This document shows, one piece after another, positions 63,730-64,000 of a stretch of 64,000 bases of DNA (within the stretch, counting starts at the first letter, position 1; each line of letters begins with the position of its first letter). This DNA comes from Pseudoluteimonas sp047602125. GTDB taxonomy: Bacteria > Pseudomonadota > Gammaproteobacteria > Xanthomonadales > Xanthomonadaceae. The stretch lies in the NCBI GenBank assembly GCA_047602125.1, contig JASGIB010000001.1, positions 1,860,001 through 1,924,000 on the forward strand. Reading direction: 5' to 3'. Position numbers and translations under genes: made by a program. Below the pieces are notes generated by a model, which worked only from the letters and a program-made list of their open reading frames with translations, ran no database searches and had not been told where the DNA came from.

Positions 63730-64000
63730 GCGCGATCGCCTCCGTGGTTCCTTCGAGCAGGCCGCGCGCGTGCAGCGCGGCGCGCAAGGCGCCCGGCCCG
63801 GTGAAATGCAGCGCGTCCATGCCGACGGCACGCGCTGCCTCGGCGTTCGCGGCCTTGTCGTCGATGAACAGGATCGCCGCCGGCGGCAATTCGAGTCGTT
63901 CCGCGCTGCGCAGGAAAATCGCCGGATCCGGCTTGCCGACGCCGAATTCCGCGGAACACAGCACGCGGCCGTCGAACAGCGGCGACAGTGCCGGGCACAG
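63719..64000 (-). CDS. HAD-superfamily hydrolase, 5' part beyond window edge
   Basis: The frame is open to the window end, so the N-terminal nucleophile Asp motif is not visible. The C-terminal ~90 residues show HAD motifs III and IV: SAEFGVGKPDPAIF (Lys then P-D-P) and ILFIDDKAANAEAARAVGMDALHF (Asp-Asp), typical of subfamily IA phosphatases acting on small phosphorylated metabolites. It is translated ahead of the PLP enzyme with an 11-base overlap. Confidence 0.88.
   Translation of the reverse strand: MCPALSPLFDGRVLCSAEFGVGKPDPAIFLRSAERLELPPAAILFIDDKAANAEAARAVGMDALHFTGPGALRAALHARGLLEGTTEAIAHAS

Overview
The window reads as chromosomal DNA of a high-GC gammaproteobacterium of the Xanthomonadaceae/Lysobacteraceae type (Lysobacter, Luteimonas or a relative). 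I base this on the strongly GC-rich codon use, large TonB-dependent receptors (TBDRs), a pcm-tolC arrangement beside waaA and lpxL, a PPi-type phosphofructokinase together with a membrane pyrophosphatase, and REP-like palindromes and an IR-bounded 'GTAGGATGGGTTGAG' element of the kind scattered through this family. The genus is inference. I see no rRNA, tRNA, CRISPR array, transposase or prophage.

Layout. 1-9.8 kb: the end of an AsmA-like protein, two FAD amine-oxidase/desaturase-like enzymes, a Ycf46-type AAA+ ATPase, and glnE, whose stop codon lies in a REP repeat. 9.8-21.1 kb: ELM1-like protein, RutE-like nitroreductase, YceI, pirin, a small zinc-finger protein, then envelope genes (glycosyltransferase, O-antigen ligase, lpxL, waaA, tolC, pcm) interrupted by a MITE-like repeat and a small lipoprotein gene. 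20.5-25.6 kb: a TetR regulator divergent from an RND efflux adaptor/pump pair, with a palindromic operator candidate between them. 25.7-30.8 kb: a tightly coupled redox operon (GltD-like flavoprotein with ferredoxin domain, 2-oxoacid:acceptor oxidoreductase alpha and beta subunits) with an AT-richer, Cys-rich orphan gene wedged between the subunits. 30.8-34.5 kb: a minus-strand operon of a DUF805 protein, an FAD-oxidase/methyltransferase fusion and a secreted protein of unknown function. 34.5-38.4 kb: TPP riboswitch and thiC, followed by a tiny membrane ORF, an ion-channel-like protein and an aspartyl/asparaginyl beta-hydroxylase. 38.6-48.5 kb: two TBDRs flanking a membrane-bound winged-helix/beta-propeller regulator and an AraC regulator. 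48.6-55.4 kb: a pyrophosphate-centred neighbourhood (soluble pyrophosphatase, a membrane pyrophosphatase fused to an OmpA-like domain, PPi-dependent phosphofructokinase) with an ECF sigma operon inside it. 55.5-64 kb: adk, mpl (carrying an in-frame palindromic insertion), a DedA-PAP2-LssY membrane protein, a RIO-like kinase, an HSDL2-like SDR, gloA, a PD-(D/E)XK-like protein, a cystathionine gamma-synthase-like enzyme and the end of a HAD hydrolase.

The most unusual signals are the palindromic elements translated inside mpl and the ELM1-like gene, the pyrophosphatase-OmpA fusion, the oxidase-methyltransferase fusion operon, and the orphan gene between the two oxidoreductase subunits. All function calls come from reading motifs by eye; no database search was run.
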